Positions 44,931 to 55,739 of a stretch of DNA of 64,000 nucleotides are shown in pieces (positions within the stretch are counted from its first letter, which is position 1; every line of letters starts with the position of its first letter). This DNA comes from Carnegiea gigantea. Taxonomy: Eukaryota; Streptophyta; Magnoliopsida; Caryophyllales; Cactaceae. A model generated the notes under the pieces. That model saw only the letters and a list, made by a program, of their open reading frames with translations, did not search any database and was not told the origin of the DNA. Location of the stretch: the NCBI GenBank assembly GCA_029747015.1, contig JAKOGI010000417.1, forward strand, positions 151,501 through 215,500, given 5' to 3'. Position numbers and translations under genes: made by a program.

Positions 44931-47494
44931 TTTTAAGCTCTATTAATCTTTTGCACTCGAGTTCAAGGATTACTCTGCTGGGCCCTAAGTACACAACTTG
45001 GGGTATAATTTTCTTCATTTGACAATTAAAAATAAGTTGTCATTTTTAGGCATCTATAGTATACAAGCTCAAATTTTAACTTTAAGATCATTCCAGCCCA
45101 AAGATGTTAAGTCACAAGGCTCTTTGTCGCAGCAAGAAAATATCAATATAGGGTATAAGCTAGTGAAGGGTAAGGTCACTGTGTGTTGTACAAGTCTCAA
45201 AAAGGCATAGGAAACAAGGAAACATTTCATAAATCCTTAGAAAGCCAAGTTAGTGTGCTGGATTTCTTTTCTTATTTGCCAAGAGTCTTAATTATGATTA
45301 TCGGAGATGACTACATCTAGTATCCAGATAGGAATCCAACTAAGCATAGTTCTAGATGCTATGTGACATTAAGGGTTTTTCCTCATAGAGGGCTTTTTGA
45401 GGTAAGTATAAGGGTTTAGGTAATTGAGTAACAGGAAATCAGTGTGAAGACTCAAAATAACTTATATATGTACTTAAGTGTATATATGCGAAGATAGAGA
45501 TGTCGGCATGTTGTGAGTTCAAATATTGTTTCTATTTTATTTATATTGTTTGAAGCCTACTTTGGGATTCACCCATTATGAGAGACATTTGGGCAAATCA
45601 TTTCTTTTTTTTCTTTTTTTTCTTTTTTATATGTTTTTGCTTTTTGGTTGCTTTTTCATTAATAAAAAATGACTCTGGTATCCTTTCCTGACTTAGCCCG
45701 TGTAGTGAGCATCCGAACAATGGATCCCGTCCTCATCAGTCAAGGCCTTAGGGCTATAGCTCGAGCCCCAAAAAGAACTTGCTTCCAACTAGCACATATT
45801 CTAATTTGAACATTAATACTTAGAGTCTTGTTTTCTACCAAGATTGTTTGCCATTTGTTTTAGGCATCATATACCATACACTATTCCTTCTCCCCCCACT
45901 AAGGTAAGTTAGAATTGGTTTTAGGTGAGGTTGGGTTAAGACGTGCAAGTAGGTCTTCATAAGTTAAGTTGAAGATATTAGGTTGCTGATTGGTCACATA
46001 ATTTTATTTTCATTTTCATATCACATGATTTTACTTTCTTGTTTTAGATATTCTTGGCCTTTTATTTTTCCTTTTTCTAGGACTCATTTAGACCCCCTTT
46101 TGATTTGATTAAATTTTATATTTTTTTCAACTTGGATTCATCGTAAAACAGAAACATTCAAAAAGGGATCAGATAAGCAAGGCTGCACAAGAAAATGGAG
46201 AAAAATGAACCTTTTACTAATGTAGAATTGAAGTACAATACTTGGACTCAAAGGATCGGACGTGGTAGGGCCTCCCTAACTCGAACGTGAAACCAAATTA
46301 GAGAACCTAAACAATTGAATTTCTTAAAGTCATTGCTTCTTGGCTAAATGTCGCATGATAGAATAGTTCTTAAATTTTATAAAATTGCTAGCACAATTTC
46401 AAATAGATGTACAAACCTACAATTCTAAAAAACATGCCCTATTCCTTGTTTTAGTCAAATCATTTAAACTGATAGGACAATTGAGGGGCATAGGATTTGA
46501 CTGTTACGAAGAAGAATAGCTTTTTTATGCGATTATAATTCTAAGGTTCCCGAATGGGAGATTACATGTATGACTCCACTGCTACGAATCGTAAGCATCA
46601 AATCAGGGTGACGATACAATCTAATAGATGGTGAAAACCACCATTAGACTGCTCGCTTTAATGGCAACTTCTACTAAAAATGAATGTATTCAAACTTTTA
46701 TTTTTCAATTTTATGCAGAAGGTTATTTTTGAAGATTCTATATTATTTAGTGAGGCATCTAATAAGAAAAATATTTTGGATGACCACTTATTAGCAAAAC
46801 ATTTTATAAGAGAATCGAAAATATAGGAAAGCAATAAATTTTCTAATAACTTTGTTATGGACATAGACTTACTGATGTGCTAAAGAAATCAAAAAAACAA
46901 TGATTCATGGAAGATCAAAAGAAAACATAATTACAAATAAGAAGAATATTAGAATCGATAAAAAGCAAACCAATTGATTTTCTTTGATTTATGGCCCTCA
47001 TGATCTACATCGAATTAAGCAGTTAGCAAGGCAATGATCCTTGATTTCCTTTCTCCGAAGCACTTATGATAGAATGATAGCTAGTCTCATTAAATAAGTT
47101 TGAGTGGGGATTTGGCCAAAGGTTTGCTAGTTGAATATGTTTTTGTGAAGTGAAAGGAAAGAGAGAGAGAGTTTCTCCAGGGTGCTGAATGGTGATAAAT
47201 GAGAGGAAGACACTCCCTTTTTATGTTGGAGGAATTGTACTTGGCTATGAAATTACCTCCCTAAGAAAATGATCAGACAAAATAAAATAAAATGAAATAA
47301 AATCAATTAAAATTATTCTCAAAAATCAAAAACTATTTTCATTAATCAAAATTATTTTTTCCCAATTTGGAAGTGGCTTGGTAGTTGATTAAGCATTCCA
47401 TGTAAGCCATGTAGAATTCATCCAGTGCAAGTGGACAGGCCCAATGGCAGCCGCTGGGGCCAACATTATGGCTCTAGGCTGGTTAGCCGCAAGG

Positions 47495-48060
47495 TCAATT
47501 TGCCAAGCCATAACTTTCTTGTCTTATGTCCAATCGTTGCAATTCTTTTTTCATTAGAAACTTAAAAAGGGCAGCCCGGTGTACAAACATCCCGCGTCCA
47601 CGCAGGGCCCGGGAAAGGGCTGCACCGCAAGGGGTGAATTGTAGACAGCCTAACCTGACTTTGTCAGTGGCTGATTCCACGGCTCGAACCCGTGACCTTT
47701 TGATCACGCGGAGACAACCTTACCGTTGCTCCAAGGGGTAAATTGTAGGCAGCCTAACCTGACTTTCATTGGAAACTTGTTGAGCAAAATTTCTAATGAA
47801 TTAAGTTTCATGATGTTTTTATATGTTTGGAAGGATATATAGTCTAAATAGTGAAAATGTATCAGTTTCTATGCACGTCTTGCGATCCAACTCATAACTT
47901 TTCCAATGCTTATAGGAATTGAGCTCATAATATGTCTTTAGAAAATTATTTAACGATGAATCAATTCATGTATACTCTACTATACTTTGGCCCTAGTTTG
48001 GGATAGAAAATAAGGTGTAAATTATGAGAAAGCACTATCAATATGATTATGGACACCCAA
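47495..48060 (+). repeat. Diverged direct repeat, copy 2 (interrupted by Au SINE)
   Basis: Aligns with 44610-44930 in the same orientation once the SINE is removed. Confidence 0.4.
47565..47762 (-). mobile_element. Au-type SINE (tRNA-derived)
   Basis: The forward strand shows the well-known Au 3' block GGGCAGCCCGGTG near 47570. On the opposite side lies the tRNA-like B box (minus strand GGTTCGAGCC, near 47691-47682), so the element lies on the minus strand. Flanks CATTAGAAACTT and CATTGGAAACTT form a 12-bp target duplication with one mismatch. The 5' side carries an extra partial copy: AATTGTAGGCAGCCTAACCTGACTT at 47740-47762 repeats 47637-47661. The SINE has no coding capacity; the frames through it are incidental. 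Confidence 0.85.
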
Positions 48061-49550
48061 AGCAGCCACTAGAGCTTGAAAACTTGCCGTTGGGTCTTGA
48101 AAAAATTTGGGATCGTGCCCCACCTTACACTTTGGGTCAAACTTGTGTTTTGGCATTCAATAATTAAATGGATTACTTTAGAGTAGATTAGTATGAGGCA
48201 ATGCACGACATCACTAGTCCTACTCCTACCATACCATACTCTAGGCCATGGGGTCCAAGCCTCTATGCTAGCAAATTGCTTTAAAATTATTTTTCTAATA
48301 TTTTTAAATTGTTTTTGAACTATTATAGGTTTTTAAATGCTTTTCAAAACTTTTTATGATTTTTTATTATAAAGAAATATTTATTATGTACAGACTAACT
48401 GCTAAGAATTCAAGTACAATGTTACTTCACCTTGGTGGATTAGGTAATTTCTATCACTAGACAATATTGCACTAGACATATAATCATGTGGTTCATCTAG
48501 AATCACAGGGTCACTGATTTGGTCCTTGGAATGCTGACTTTGCTGTTGTTGTTATTGATGCTGCTTTTTGTCTTCCTCGATATGTGGTTGAGAGAGGGTA
48601 TTAGGCTAGTGTGCTGAAATTTTAAATCCTCTTGTGTAGAGCAAAAGACCATGTGGTTCATTAAAGAAGCCTAGGTGACCTATGTTGTTGACAAGATTGT
48701 CCTAAATGGTTGTAACAGTTATCTATAAAATGTAATCGATGGCGACAGTGACAATAGGCCCCAAGGATATACTTTCTAGTGCACTTACATTCTGCGATAT
48801 CGATTGTAGATACAGTGGGCTTAGTAAAGCTTTCATGTTTTAGCTTCTGAAAGCCTCACTTTCTTCATCCCAAGGGGAGTGTATGTTCTATTGTTTCATT
48901 CTTCTTAAGATTCATATGCACCCATTGTGCTTCACTTACTCACAACCTTAGCATACTCACGACCTTAGCATTAGTGTCAAATTTTCCCTTTAGAATTAGT
49001 TTTGAATAAGCTCTTCTCTAAGGGGCTGCATTTGCCTTGCTTAGTGCTTGATACCATTAGCGAGGCAAGCAATCAGTTGGATCATCTAGTTGTTGTTGTC
49101 TTCCATATTATTGGTGCTTGGTTTCCTAACGTGAACTGCATATGATGGTTAGAAAGGGATTGCGATGGTGGAGCAGTGGAGCTGAAGTCTTCCACGAAGA
49201 TGAGATTTTGGGTTAAGGTTGTAGATCTGGGTGGGAAGAAGTCCAAGGTTGCACTTGGGATATGGGCTAGGCTAGAGGGTTGGATTGAAGGACAAGATCA
49301 AGTGCAGAGCTGAGATCATGGGTCCAAGGCTAAGGGAAGGATGAAGATCTAGATGGAGGTGTGCATGACAAAGGCTGGGGGAGAAATGGAAACCTATATG
49401 CTATAAAGGACACATGAAGTTAAGGCTTGGGCTAAAGGTTTAAGTTACGATCGAAGGTAGAGCATGATAAAGGAGTATGATGGTGACAACCTAGTTTTAG
49501 AGCCAAGGTAAGGTTCTAGGCTATAAAAGTCTACAGGTGTGACATGAGGG
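48061..49550. other. No recognised gene or element
   Basis: Both strands were read. Only short open frames and scattered AT-rich stretches are seen. Purine-rich GGTGG/AAGG text at 49140-49480 is not a clear repeat. Confidence 0.4.
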
Positions 49551-50584
49551 TAGGGGTGGATCCATGTAAAAGCTAAGGGTGTCTATGGACACCGATAGCC
49601 CAAAAAGAATGTTCACCATCTGTTTTGAAGAGATTAAAATTGATATATATGGACACTCATGTAAAAGGCCCAAAAAAACATAGACGCTCCTTAGATTGAC
49701 CAGCCCAAACAAAAAAGCTTTTCTAATATTATTTGTTATCAGAACATACAACTATGAAACATTGAAAATAAAATTAAAAATCAAAGAATGCACTCATTCC
49801 CAAACTTCCCCTCTTTCTTTTGCCCACATGAAAAGAAGGATCAGACACTACTACTACCCAAAAAAAAAAAAAAAAAAAAACCAACTTGCCAAATGCTTTA
49901 TCTACTCTACCTGTTTCCCCCTATCTCTCTATGTGATTTTCTGTCTTTGTCTTTCTCTATTTAATTTCTTGTTTTTATTACATTATTATTGTTTTTCTAA
50001 TTTCTCTATAAATACTGTTTTCAATTGGGTGTTTTGTTATTCACATATTTTCATAGTTACCTTATGCGTACTTAATTACATAGGGTAAGGTTTTATTTTA
50101 GTTCTGGGTGTTATGAAGTTGATGTCAATCAAGGATTGAATGCCTTTTTGTGCAAATGTTGTAATTTAAAATTGGGTATCTATGTTTTTCTATGTGTTGC
50201 TTTAGACATTTGGTGATTTACTGTGTCTACTTTTTAATTGGGTAGTGCTCATTGTGTTTTTGTTGACTTTTAACCAATAAACTTATTCTTCTGGGGTTTG
50301 CCTCATTTTCCCCTTTTTTAGTTTAATATGGACCAATCATCAATCTAGTTTCATTTTACAATATTTGAAAAGGAAATAAACTAAGACAAAGAAATAAATA
50401 TAGGCAGTAGTAGAATAGATTCTAATATTGACAATCTCAAAGACGCAAGCGAAATTTCACTAAATTTTTGTATAAAAAACTATCAAAAATTTAACATGGA
50501 CTTCCATTGATATTAATTGGTATTTTAAATTTTATCAAACACAAAAGTGGACATCATTAAGTAAAATTTCTGGATCTGTCACTG
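49551..50584. mobile_element. Tip100-like hAT element (decayed, non-autonomous)
   Basis: The left end TAGGGGTGGATCC and the right end, in reverse CAGTGACAGATCC, form imperfect inverted repeats of the CAGNGGCGGATCC type known for plant Tip100-like hAT elements. Just inside lies GGGTGTCTATGGACACC, a usual subterminal motif. I could not find a matching 8-bp duplication (CATGAGGG versus TGTTAGGA), so the ends may be eroded. A 20-bp A run lies at about 49860-49880. No transposase is visible. Confidence 0.5.
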
Positions 50585-51229
50585 TGTTAGGATATAGGAG
50601 TAGATGCTGTAGGTTTGAGTATGATAGGATGGTGAGTTGCTCTAACTCTGCGACGATATGCAAGTCTGCCTAATGTATATGATGACCTATGTTATATGGT
50701 ATGAGATGCGGGCTTGCCCTAAGTGGCCTAAAATATAAAGGGTCTTATTATATAGGCAGAAGGTGTACTATTCTATGTTAGGCCTGCACTTATGTGGAAG
50801 TCACTCAAAATTGTAGAAAAGTAAATAACTAATTGGATCAACTCAAGTAATCTATCATTTTAAAATCGCTAAAATTTTGATTTTCAATTTGATAAACTTC
50901 TTCAATTACATTACTTCAATTTGCTCTTAGCTTTTTCACAATTTTGGTTTCTTAAAACACCCAACTTTTGAATTATGCCTGATGGTCACTTGATCTGTCC
51001 AATCAAATACCATCATAAGCCAGACTCGAGTTTTGGGCAGAATCAAACTTAGCAACTGACATGAAGAATAAACTTTTTAAAATGTAATAATAGAATAACA
51101 TAATAATAGAACTTATTACTGTTGAAGAAGAAGTCAACTTTTAACATAATAGAATTACATTGTGACCAATCACACACAAATACAAGAGGGGGTGGCAGAT
51201 ACTCCCTTACTTAATTACATGCTTAATAT
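50585..51229. other. No recognised gene or element
   Basis: AT-rich; no reading frame, tRNA or repeat signature was found by eye. Confidence 0.4.
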
Positions 51230-51775
51230 TGAGTTTAGGTTTAAACATAAAGTTTAACTAGACTCAGGAATGGTAATTAGTTTAATTAAGCAAGCTTTGC
51301 ATTTTGCTGTTTTGTTTTAGTAAGCTAGATTTTAGTTTAGCTTAGCTGGTTTTACGCTTGGTTAAGAGGTTTCCTATCCTTGAAGGAACCTCCTAATCCT
51401 ACCAAAGCTGCTTGTGTAAGTGTGTATAAGGCCTTAGGGAGTCTCATTTTGTAATCAAATTGCTTACCCCTTTGAATGAGAAAAGAGAGCATTGCTCCTT
51501 AACAAACCAAAATACTTAGCTTGTTTATCCTTACTTAGGCCGAGTCAGGTGATCAAGTAAAGTCATGATTAAGTGGCATTTCTATGTCTTAATCAAAGTT
51601 TAAAGGCCCTACTCTTGATCTTGGTGGTGTTTCTATATCCAAGTTTCAAGATTAGTTTCTATCTTTCTCCCTCATTCCATTCGTACTCCATTGAACTTAA
51701 GCTTAGAGTTTAGTTTGTTCTAACTCAGCTTGCATTCCTCTTGAGTGTAAGTTTAGTTCAGTGACATATCCATCA
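51230..51775 (+). repeat. Possible Copia LTR fragment
   Basis: It has the layout of a plant Copia LTR: a TATA-like GTGTATAAGGCC near 51421, then TTTTGTAATC, and GAATGAGAAAAGAGAGC typical of R/U5 starts. No matching partner or target duplication is found. It abuts the truncated Copia remnant at 51776. Confidence 0.35.
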
Positions 51776-52104
51776 ATCTCACAAACAAATTCTTTTCCAC
51801 TATTATGAGACACACCAAAGTCAGACATAGTTCACATCTTACTAAGGCACATATGTCTTAATCTCCTATGCCACACATCAAAATGAGTCATACGTGCAAC
51901 TCTATTTAAACTCTTTACAGTCAATGTCCCAAACGACTTACTGTCAACATCAATAACAACAAACTTGGAACAAGTTGTCTTCCATGCTTCTCAAGCTTTA
52001 TGTCATGAATTGTGTCCTTGTCCAGGATGTAAAGTCCAAGGCAATCCTTACCAATCACTACTAGCCTCCTCAGGAAAGGGGCATGTAGCACACATAGATT
52101 TTTA

Positions 52105-53500
52105 GTGAATTTAACTATGCATTTGGATTGCTCACATAACCTATTGATTCATAACAGATTAAACTTGAAGTTGGGAATAAGCAACGCACAATTCAGAATC
52201 AAATCTGAGGTAATCTTCAACTTTTCTTGGTGTGTAACATTTACCTTTCTTCCATTAGGCAAATTAACCACTATGGGGCGTTCAAGTGGACAATGATCAT
52301 GCAAGGCAGATTGATTGGAACTCGTATGATCACTATCCCTTAAGTCTAGAATACAATTATTCTGATTTAAGGCACAAAAACATTGAATAGCATTTAGAGC
52401 ATGACATATACTAGCCATGTGTTCTACAGAAACTGCAACTTCCATTGTATTTTGCCTCTTATTATTGACATATGTTAGGTTGCTGAGAAACTACATTAAT
52501 TGCTTAAACTACTCTTGATTTAGCCCTAGCGGCAAAGTGGTGGAGGATTCAGTTGTCTCTAACTTATTCTATTGATCTCACCAAGCTTTTTTGGCACCCT
52601 TGAAGCCTCTTTTCTTACCTGCTTGTTTGTTGTTCCAAGCTACCCATGCAATTTAGAACATTTATCTATGGTGTGCCTATTCCTCTTGCAATGATTGCAG
52701 TACAATTGTGACTTCCTTCTCTCGCACCTCTTCTAGCCAAAAGGTCTTGGCATTATTCATTGGATTAGGGCTAGCATTGAAAGGGGCACTTTCTTTGTGA
52801 AATTATCCTCCAGTTTTCACCTGTCTGTGCCTTTCTTCTTGCTACAACAAAGAATAATTATGAGACAAGAAAGGAAGTAGATTCATCATGAGTATGCTCC
52901 CACGAACTAATGTTTGTCTCCTATTACGTCTCATAAGAAACTGGATCCTACTCCTAAGCATAATTTTGCAAATTTGCATTGACATTGCATTCACTATTCC
53001 AACAATTGCATTTAAGAATACCTCCTATAGCAGTAAATTCATCCCATAGTTTCTTAGCTTTATTAAAATAAGAGGCTATATCTAGGTCTCCTTGTGACAA
53101 ACAAGTGACCTCCTTCTGAGCTTGGAACAATACGGCTTCATTGGATTGTCCATATCTCTCCTCCAATTCCTCCACACGTCACTCACAGTCTCACAGAACA
53201 AGCCACTATCTCTTATGTTCTTGCAAAGGGAATTAAGAATCCATGGCAGTACTATGTCATTGCATCCCTACCAATAGGGAAGGAGAGGAGAATTAGAATA
53301 AGGTTTAGTGCATGTACCATCTATAAAGTCCAATTCGTGCTTAGTAGAGAAAGCTATTCACACAGATCTTCTCCAGTTCTCAAAATCTTCACCATTAAAT
53401 ATGTCAACTACCAAGGTTTGCCCTAGATGATCGGAAAGATAGAGGAAAAGAGGATTCAATGGCTCAAATTGGACCTTGTTTTTGTTGATTACGTACATCC
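52105..53500 (-). pseudogene. Copia gag, zinc knuckle and protease region (decayed)
   Basis: Reading leftwards on the minus strand, the gag N-terminal region near 53400 has FENWRRSV and AFSTKHELDFIDGTC. The gag core at 53175-52954 has LEERYGQSNEAVLFQAQKE and IASYFNKAKKLWDEF. The zinc-knuckle relic near 52700 reads CNHCKRNRHTIDKC. The protease-like end at 52445-52149 reads HTSSNQSALHD, PIVVNLPNGRKVNVTH and LKITSDLILNCALLIPNF. Pre-integrase residues follow towards 51790. These are the gag and protease patterns of plant Copia elements. Stops and shifts are frequent, so it is a dead fragment. Confidence 0.75.
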
Positions 53501-53756
53501 ATACCGTCAGAAATCCTGCCAAGAATCGAACATATTCGAGAGAAGAAAAAAAAAAGATAAGCTAATCTTGACTTGTAAATCTAGGGTTTGACATGTTGAT
53601 GAATCAAATCAACCAATCGAAAAGCAAGAAATCAAGAAGCATTTTGATTGTTGTTGGCTAGATCTATTGATGATTCAAATCGATCAATTGAAAAAGAATA
53701 AAAATCGTAGGAAAGATTCAGGATCTTGATACTCCTACTCCGATGTCATATAGAAA

Positions 53757-53997
53757 TGTTGAGAGAGAGGAAAGGAATCTAAAGAGATAATGGGAATTGG
53801 GAAAAACAGAAACTTGGCTCTGGTATTTTTATTATGCTCGAAAGTTCTGTAGGACAACAACTTTCCTGTTTATACAAAAGCAAAGAATACAAACTCATAA
53901 TTGCACCTAAAGTAAAACTAGTTACAGAGCCTTCTAGAAAATTAGGGGGCCATCGAAAGACATTTAGCTACCAGCCTAGCTATCATTAGTCCCAACA
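53757..53997 (-). repeat. 5' LTR of truncated Copia element
   Basis: The 241-bp segment reads TGTTGGGAC...CTCTCAACA on the minus strand. Its interior has AATAAAAATACC and a pyrimidine-rich CCTTTCCTCTCTCTC end. Confidence 0.75.
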
Positions 53998-54696
53998 GTT
54001 CGATATAAGTATCTTCTCTATCTCTCCTTTAATTTTGACAATCTTTATCATTTTGGGCAACAGGGCAAGCCATAAAGGGCAGCAGATGTTATTCTAATGT
54101 TGAAGTAATATATTGATGGAGATTATGCTTGAATACTATTTGCATTAAATCCATAATTAAGTTCGAATACCTAACTAAGTCCAACTTATGTGGATGGTGC
54201 TCCTAGGAAACTAAAAGCTCTTTGAACACTATCTTTTAGCATAGCAAGGTGAAGATCTCGTAGGATTATTGTGTGGTAGGTGTCATGCAAAGAATAAGTG
54301 ATCTAATAACATAGGTGGACTTTTAAAGTTGCACAGCGAGAGGAAAATGAGGAATTTTAGTCATGCCTAATGTTGGCTCAGCAAGTACAGGCTTCAAGAA
54401 ATGGGTTTGTTTTCAATGGCAAGTTTACTCACATTTCCATTATGGAACAAAGAATTATCTAACACTGTATAGTTCAGCAAAAAGTCAAACAAAGAAAAAT
54501 TAGTAAAAGGAACATATGAGGCCTCGATGTACCAAGAGCGATATGAACTAAATTGTACAATGTTTATGTTTAAGTCAACATGGATGTGCCTCCATCGATG
54601 ACGAAGGAAGAGTGGGAGTGGTGATCTGAGTTGATCATGGAGATCGAAGTAGTGATGATTAAAGAGGGGCATGCCAATCACCAAGAATCTCTAAAG
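53998..54696. other. No recognised gene or element
   Basis: Contains only short frames on either strand (for example 54394-54684 minus) without recognisable motifs. It separates two Copia elements. Confidence 0.4.
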
Positions 54697-54842
54697 TGTT
54701 TGGGCTCGTTGCCATCTGTGATTTTTCCCGCATTGGGTTTTCCACGTAAATCTGTGCTCTTTATTATTCTTGTTATCGTTGTTTACTTTTGGATATCATT
54801 GTTCATCCTAATGCTTCCGCTATTAGTTTGCTCTAATTCCTA
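54697..54842 (+). repeat. 5' LTR, 3'-terminal part only
   Basis: Aligns with 57971-58116 (GTTTGGGCTCG...TTGCTCTAATTCCTAA). Sequence upstream of 54697 does not match the 3' LTR, so the rest is deleted. Confidence 0.8.
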
Positions 54843-54847
54843 AGAAG

Positions 54848-54859
54848 TGGCATCAGAGC
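54848..54859 (+). other. Primer-binding site of the plus-strand Copia
   Basis: TGGCATCAGAGC directly after the LTR differs by one transition from the initiator-Met tRNA complement. Confidence 0.8.
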
Positions 54860-54870
54860 CCTGGTTTAGG

Positions 54871-55738
54871 ATGTCTTCAATCATGAAGGTTGATATTCAG
54901 AAGTTTGATGGGGAGATTAGTTTTAATCTGTAGAAGGTACAGATAAGAGCAGTTCTCATCCAGTATGGGTTATGGAAGGTTCTTTCAGGACCTTATATGA
55001 AGCCCAATATGATGGCAGAAGAACAATGGGGGGAGCATCAAAAGAAGAAGCGTGGTTCTTTGACGGATAACGAATGAGAGGAACTGGAGTTGAAGGCACT
55101 TTCTGCCATACAGTTGTGCTTGGCACCACATGTCTTGCGAGAGATGCTTGATAAGACAACTGCAGTAGGTCTTTGGGTTCGGCTGGAGGAACTCTACATG
55201 ACGAAGAGTCTGCTAACAAGATCCGATTAAAGGAAAGGTTGTACACTTTCAAGATGGCAGAAGGTACTTATGTTCAAAAACATCTAAATAATTTAATTCA
55301 ATTATTGTTGATCTTGAAAGTTTAGATGTAAAGATTGAGGATGAGGATAAAGCTATATTACTGGTTGTCTCTTTACCCTCCTCCTGTAAACACTTCAAAG
55401 AAATTTTGTTGTATAGCAACAACGACACTTTATCTTTTGAGGATGCTAAGTCTAACTTACTACCCAAAGAAAAGTTTGATCATGAAGTGCGTTCTGATGA
55501 CAAAGCAGAAGGTTTGTTTATAAAAGGAAGATCCTCTAAAAAGGAGGGTACAAACAAGAGAAACTCCAGATCAAAGTCGAAAGGCCGTAAATTTGGCAAA
55601 TTCTGCAAGTACTGCAGAAAGTCAGGGCATCTGGTCACAGAATGTTACAAACTGAAGAATAAGAATGGGAGGAGAAAAACAGTCAATCTGCTGAAGTTGC
55701 GATTGTTGACTCTGGATCAGATGGTGATGTCTTACTAG
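54871..55738 (+). pseudogene. Copia gag with CCHC zinc knuckle (decayed)
   Basis: The ATG at 54871, just after the primer site, begins MSSIMKVDIQKFDGEISFN and is followed by an in-frame TAG. The core shows LSAIQLCLAPHVLREMLDKT and GLWVRLEELYMTKSLL; a frameshift lies near 55210. The open end 55406-55738 carries a lysine/arginine-rich stretch and the zinc knuckle CKYCRKSGHLVTEC (about 55604-55645). Gag packages the element RNA. The similarity in layout to 4292-5047 indicates a related lineage. Confidence 0.85.
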
Positions 55739-55739
55739 T

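Larger units (their letters stand above)
41689..47560. other. Unassigned old repeat DNA, possibly Ty3-type LTR/leader remnants
   Basis: No coding motif is recognised on either strand. A stretch at 43570-43845 (GGAGTCGCC, GGGGACCC, GATTCGGGCCGAAGG) has the look of the long leaders of Tat/Ogre-type Gypsy elements, but this is a weak call. 42408-42660 is a tandem duplication, and 44610-44930 pairs with 47495-48060. The short open frames in this stretch are not supported as genes. Confidence 0.3.
51776..53997 (-). mobile_element. Truncated Copia retrotransposon (5' LTR to integrase start)
   Basis: On the minus strand: LTR 53757-53997 (TGTTGGGAC...CTCTCAACA), a mutated primer site (TGACATCGGAGT at about 53746-53735), gag, zinc knuckle, protease and the pre-integrase region. 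It then breaks off near 51776. RT, RNase H and the 3' LTR are absent. It belongs to a different family from the other two Copia elements, as shown by its gag and LTR. Confidence 0.75.

Noticed and set aside
47526..47741. 71-codon frame rich in Arg and Ala
   Set aside because: It is the translation of an Au SINE, a known source of false ORFs.
49696..50088. 130-codon plus-strand frame with hydrophobic stretches
   Set aside because: It falls inside the Tip100-like element and spans a poly-A run; no recognisable domain.
49541..50592. 8-bp target duplication for the Tip100-like element
   Set aside because: Flanks CATGAGGG and TGTTAGGA do not match, so the call stays low.
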